DNA of 64,000 nt from Alentia gelatinosa (taxonomy: Eukaryota; Annelida; Polychaeta; Phyllodocida; Polynoidae): contig OX465591.1 in the NCBI GenBank assembly GCA_950022655.1, positions 49,900,478 through 49,964,477 of the forward strand. The letters are read 5' to 3'. Numbering within the stretch: position 1 is the first letter of the stretch; every line of letters starts with the position of its first letter. The notes under the pieces are model-generated. The model worked only from the letters and a program-made list of their open reading frames with translations. It did not search any database and was not told where the DNA came from. This document shows positions 63,378-64,000 of this stretch, in pieces. The position numbers and the translations under genes were made by a program.

Positions 63378-64000
63378 GGGTTGATCCGTACAGGTGTTAT
63401 GTGTTCATGGGAGCATCAAATACAATCTGCAGGTGCCTTGTGTGCTCTTCAGGTGTACACCACCATATTATCATCATGTCGTCCAGGTAAGTTGTTCTAA
63501 ACTAACTGTCTATCTAAGCAAGTTCCTTTTGCATGAGTTCCAAGAATATGGAAGGAGCATTTGCCAGTCCAAAAGGCATATCATTAAATTCAAAGATACC
63601 CTTGTGGCAGATAAAAGCAGTCTTTGCTTTGTCCCTATCAGCCATCAGAATCTGATGGTATCAGACCTTAAGTTGATAGGTGAGAAACACTGACTGGCTC
63701 CCAATATTGACAGAATATCATCAATGTGTGGAAGTGGGAAATTGTACTTTGCTTTACAATTATTTAGCTGGCGATAGTCAACGCAAATCTAATGACTACC
63801 ATCCTTCTCCCCAACAACCACTTGAGGAGCAGTCCACGGACTTCGGCTCTGTGATATTATTCTGGCATCCAGCATCTGACCATCCTTTGTTTCAATAAAC
63901 TCCTGCTTTGATAAAGGCGCTCTGCAGGCCTTGAGAACTATTGGGTCGTATCCCTGGGTGTCAATGGTAATTTTTGTCAAATGTGTTCTCTCCAGTTCTA
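63378..64000 (-). pseudogene. Gypsy reverse transcriptase remnant
   Basis: The frame 63980-63789 carries APLSKQEFIETKDGQMLDAR, the SRSPWTAPQVVV block and EKDGSH, the start of Gypsy RT. The rest of RT up to 63378 is in broken frames (DMPFGLANAPSIFLELMQ-like reading near 63530-63590). It runs off the window, so protease and gag would lie beyond 64000. Confidence 0.65.

Overview
This is a eukaryotic window, and the gene content points to an invertebrate animal. It has spliced coding exons with GT/AG borders, tRNA-derived SINEs, several non-LTR (LINE) families, Gypsy-type LTR elements (one with an envelope-like gene), tyrosine-recombinase retrotransposons of the DIRS/Ngaro group, foldback and MITE elements, and long mini- and microsatellites. 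That mix is typical of marine invertebrates such as molluscs, other lophotrochozoans, cephalochordates or hemichordates. The sequence alone does not tell me which. Nothing bacterial is present, so operons, ribosome binding sites and rho-independent terminators do not apply.

Layout. 1-1140: decayed coiled-coil ORF and a LINE scrap. 1150-2645 (+): Ngaro-like remnant, cut off by 2646-7180 (-), a Gypsy element with gag, protease-RT and one LTR. 7303-10822 (-): decayed GC-rich DIRS-group element. 11064-14397 (+): nearly full LINE with one frameshift. 14400-18600: repeats and unassigned DNA. 18605-19798 (-): Pro/Ser/Thr-rich repeat protein with a good splice acceptor. 21925-23410 (+): 5' half of a LINE, then diverged tandem repeats and a 12-bp minisatellite (24870-25910). 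27233-27600 (+): Gypsy LTR. 27609-32377 (+): nearly intact Ngaro-like element with complete split direct repeats. 32718-33655: 58-bp tandem array and a long perfect foldback. 34646-36256 (+): truncated LINE. 36396-41200: LTR-like segments and decayed retroelement ORFs with a MITE. 43487-44044: 17-bp minisatellite.

The one clear host gene is a spliced carbohydrate sulfotransferase (CHST15-like) on the + strand. Coding exons lie at 44806-45060, 50997-51096 and 51606-51710, phases match at every junction, and the third exon carries the PAPS-binding loop. The rest of the gene was not found and probably lies beyond the window. Intron 1 holds an intact 971-residue LINE ORF2 on the - strand (46360-49275). 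Two copies of an unfamiliar paired-hairpin element (44382-44764 and 50458-50772) lie in the same orientation upstream of exons 1 and 2. Their stem sequences differ between copies, but pairing is kept by compensatory changes.

Downstream, 51855-56880 holds further LTR and LINE pieces and a hexamer satellite. 57681-58586 is a hAT-like element with a SINE inside. 59575-64000 (-) is a decayed Gypsy/metavirus-like element with pol and an envelope-like gene, later hit by a MITE (60389-60720) and a SINE (62861-63238, with a 10-bp target duplication).
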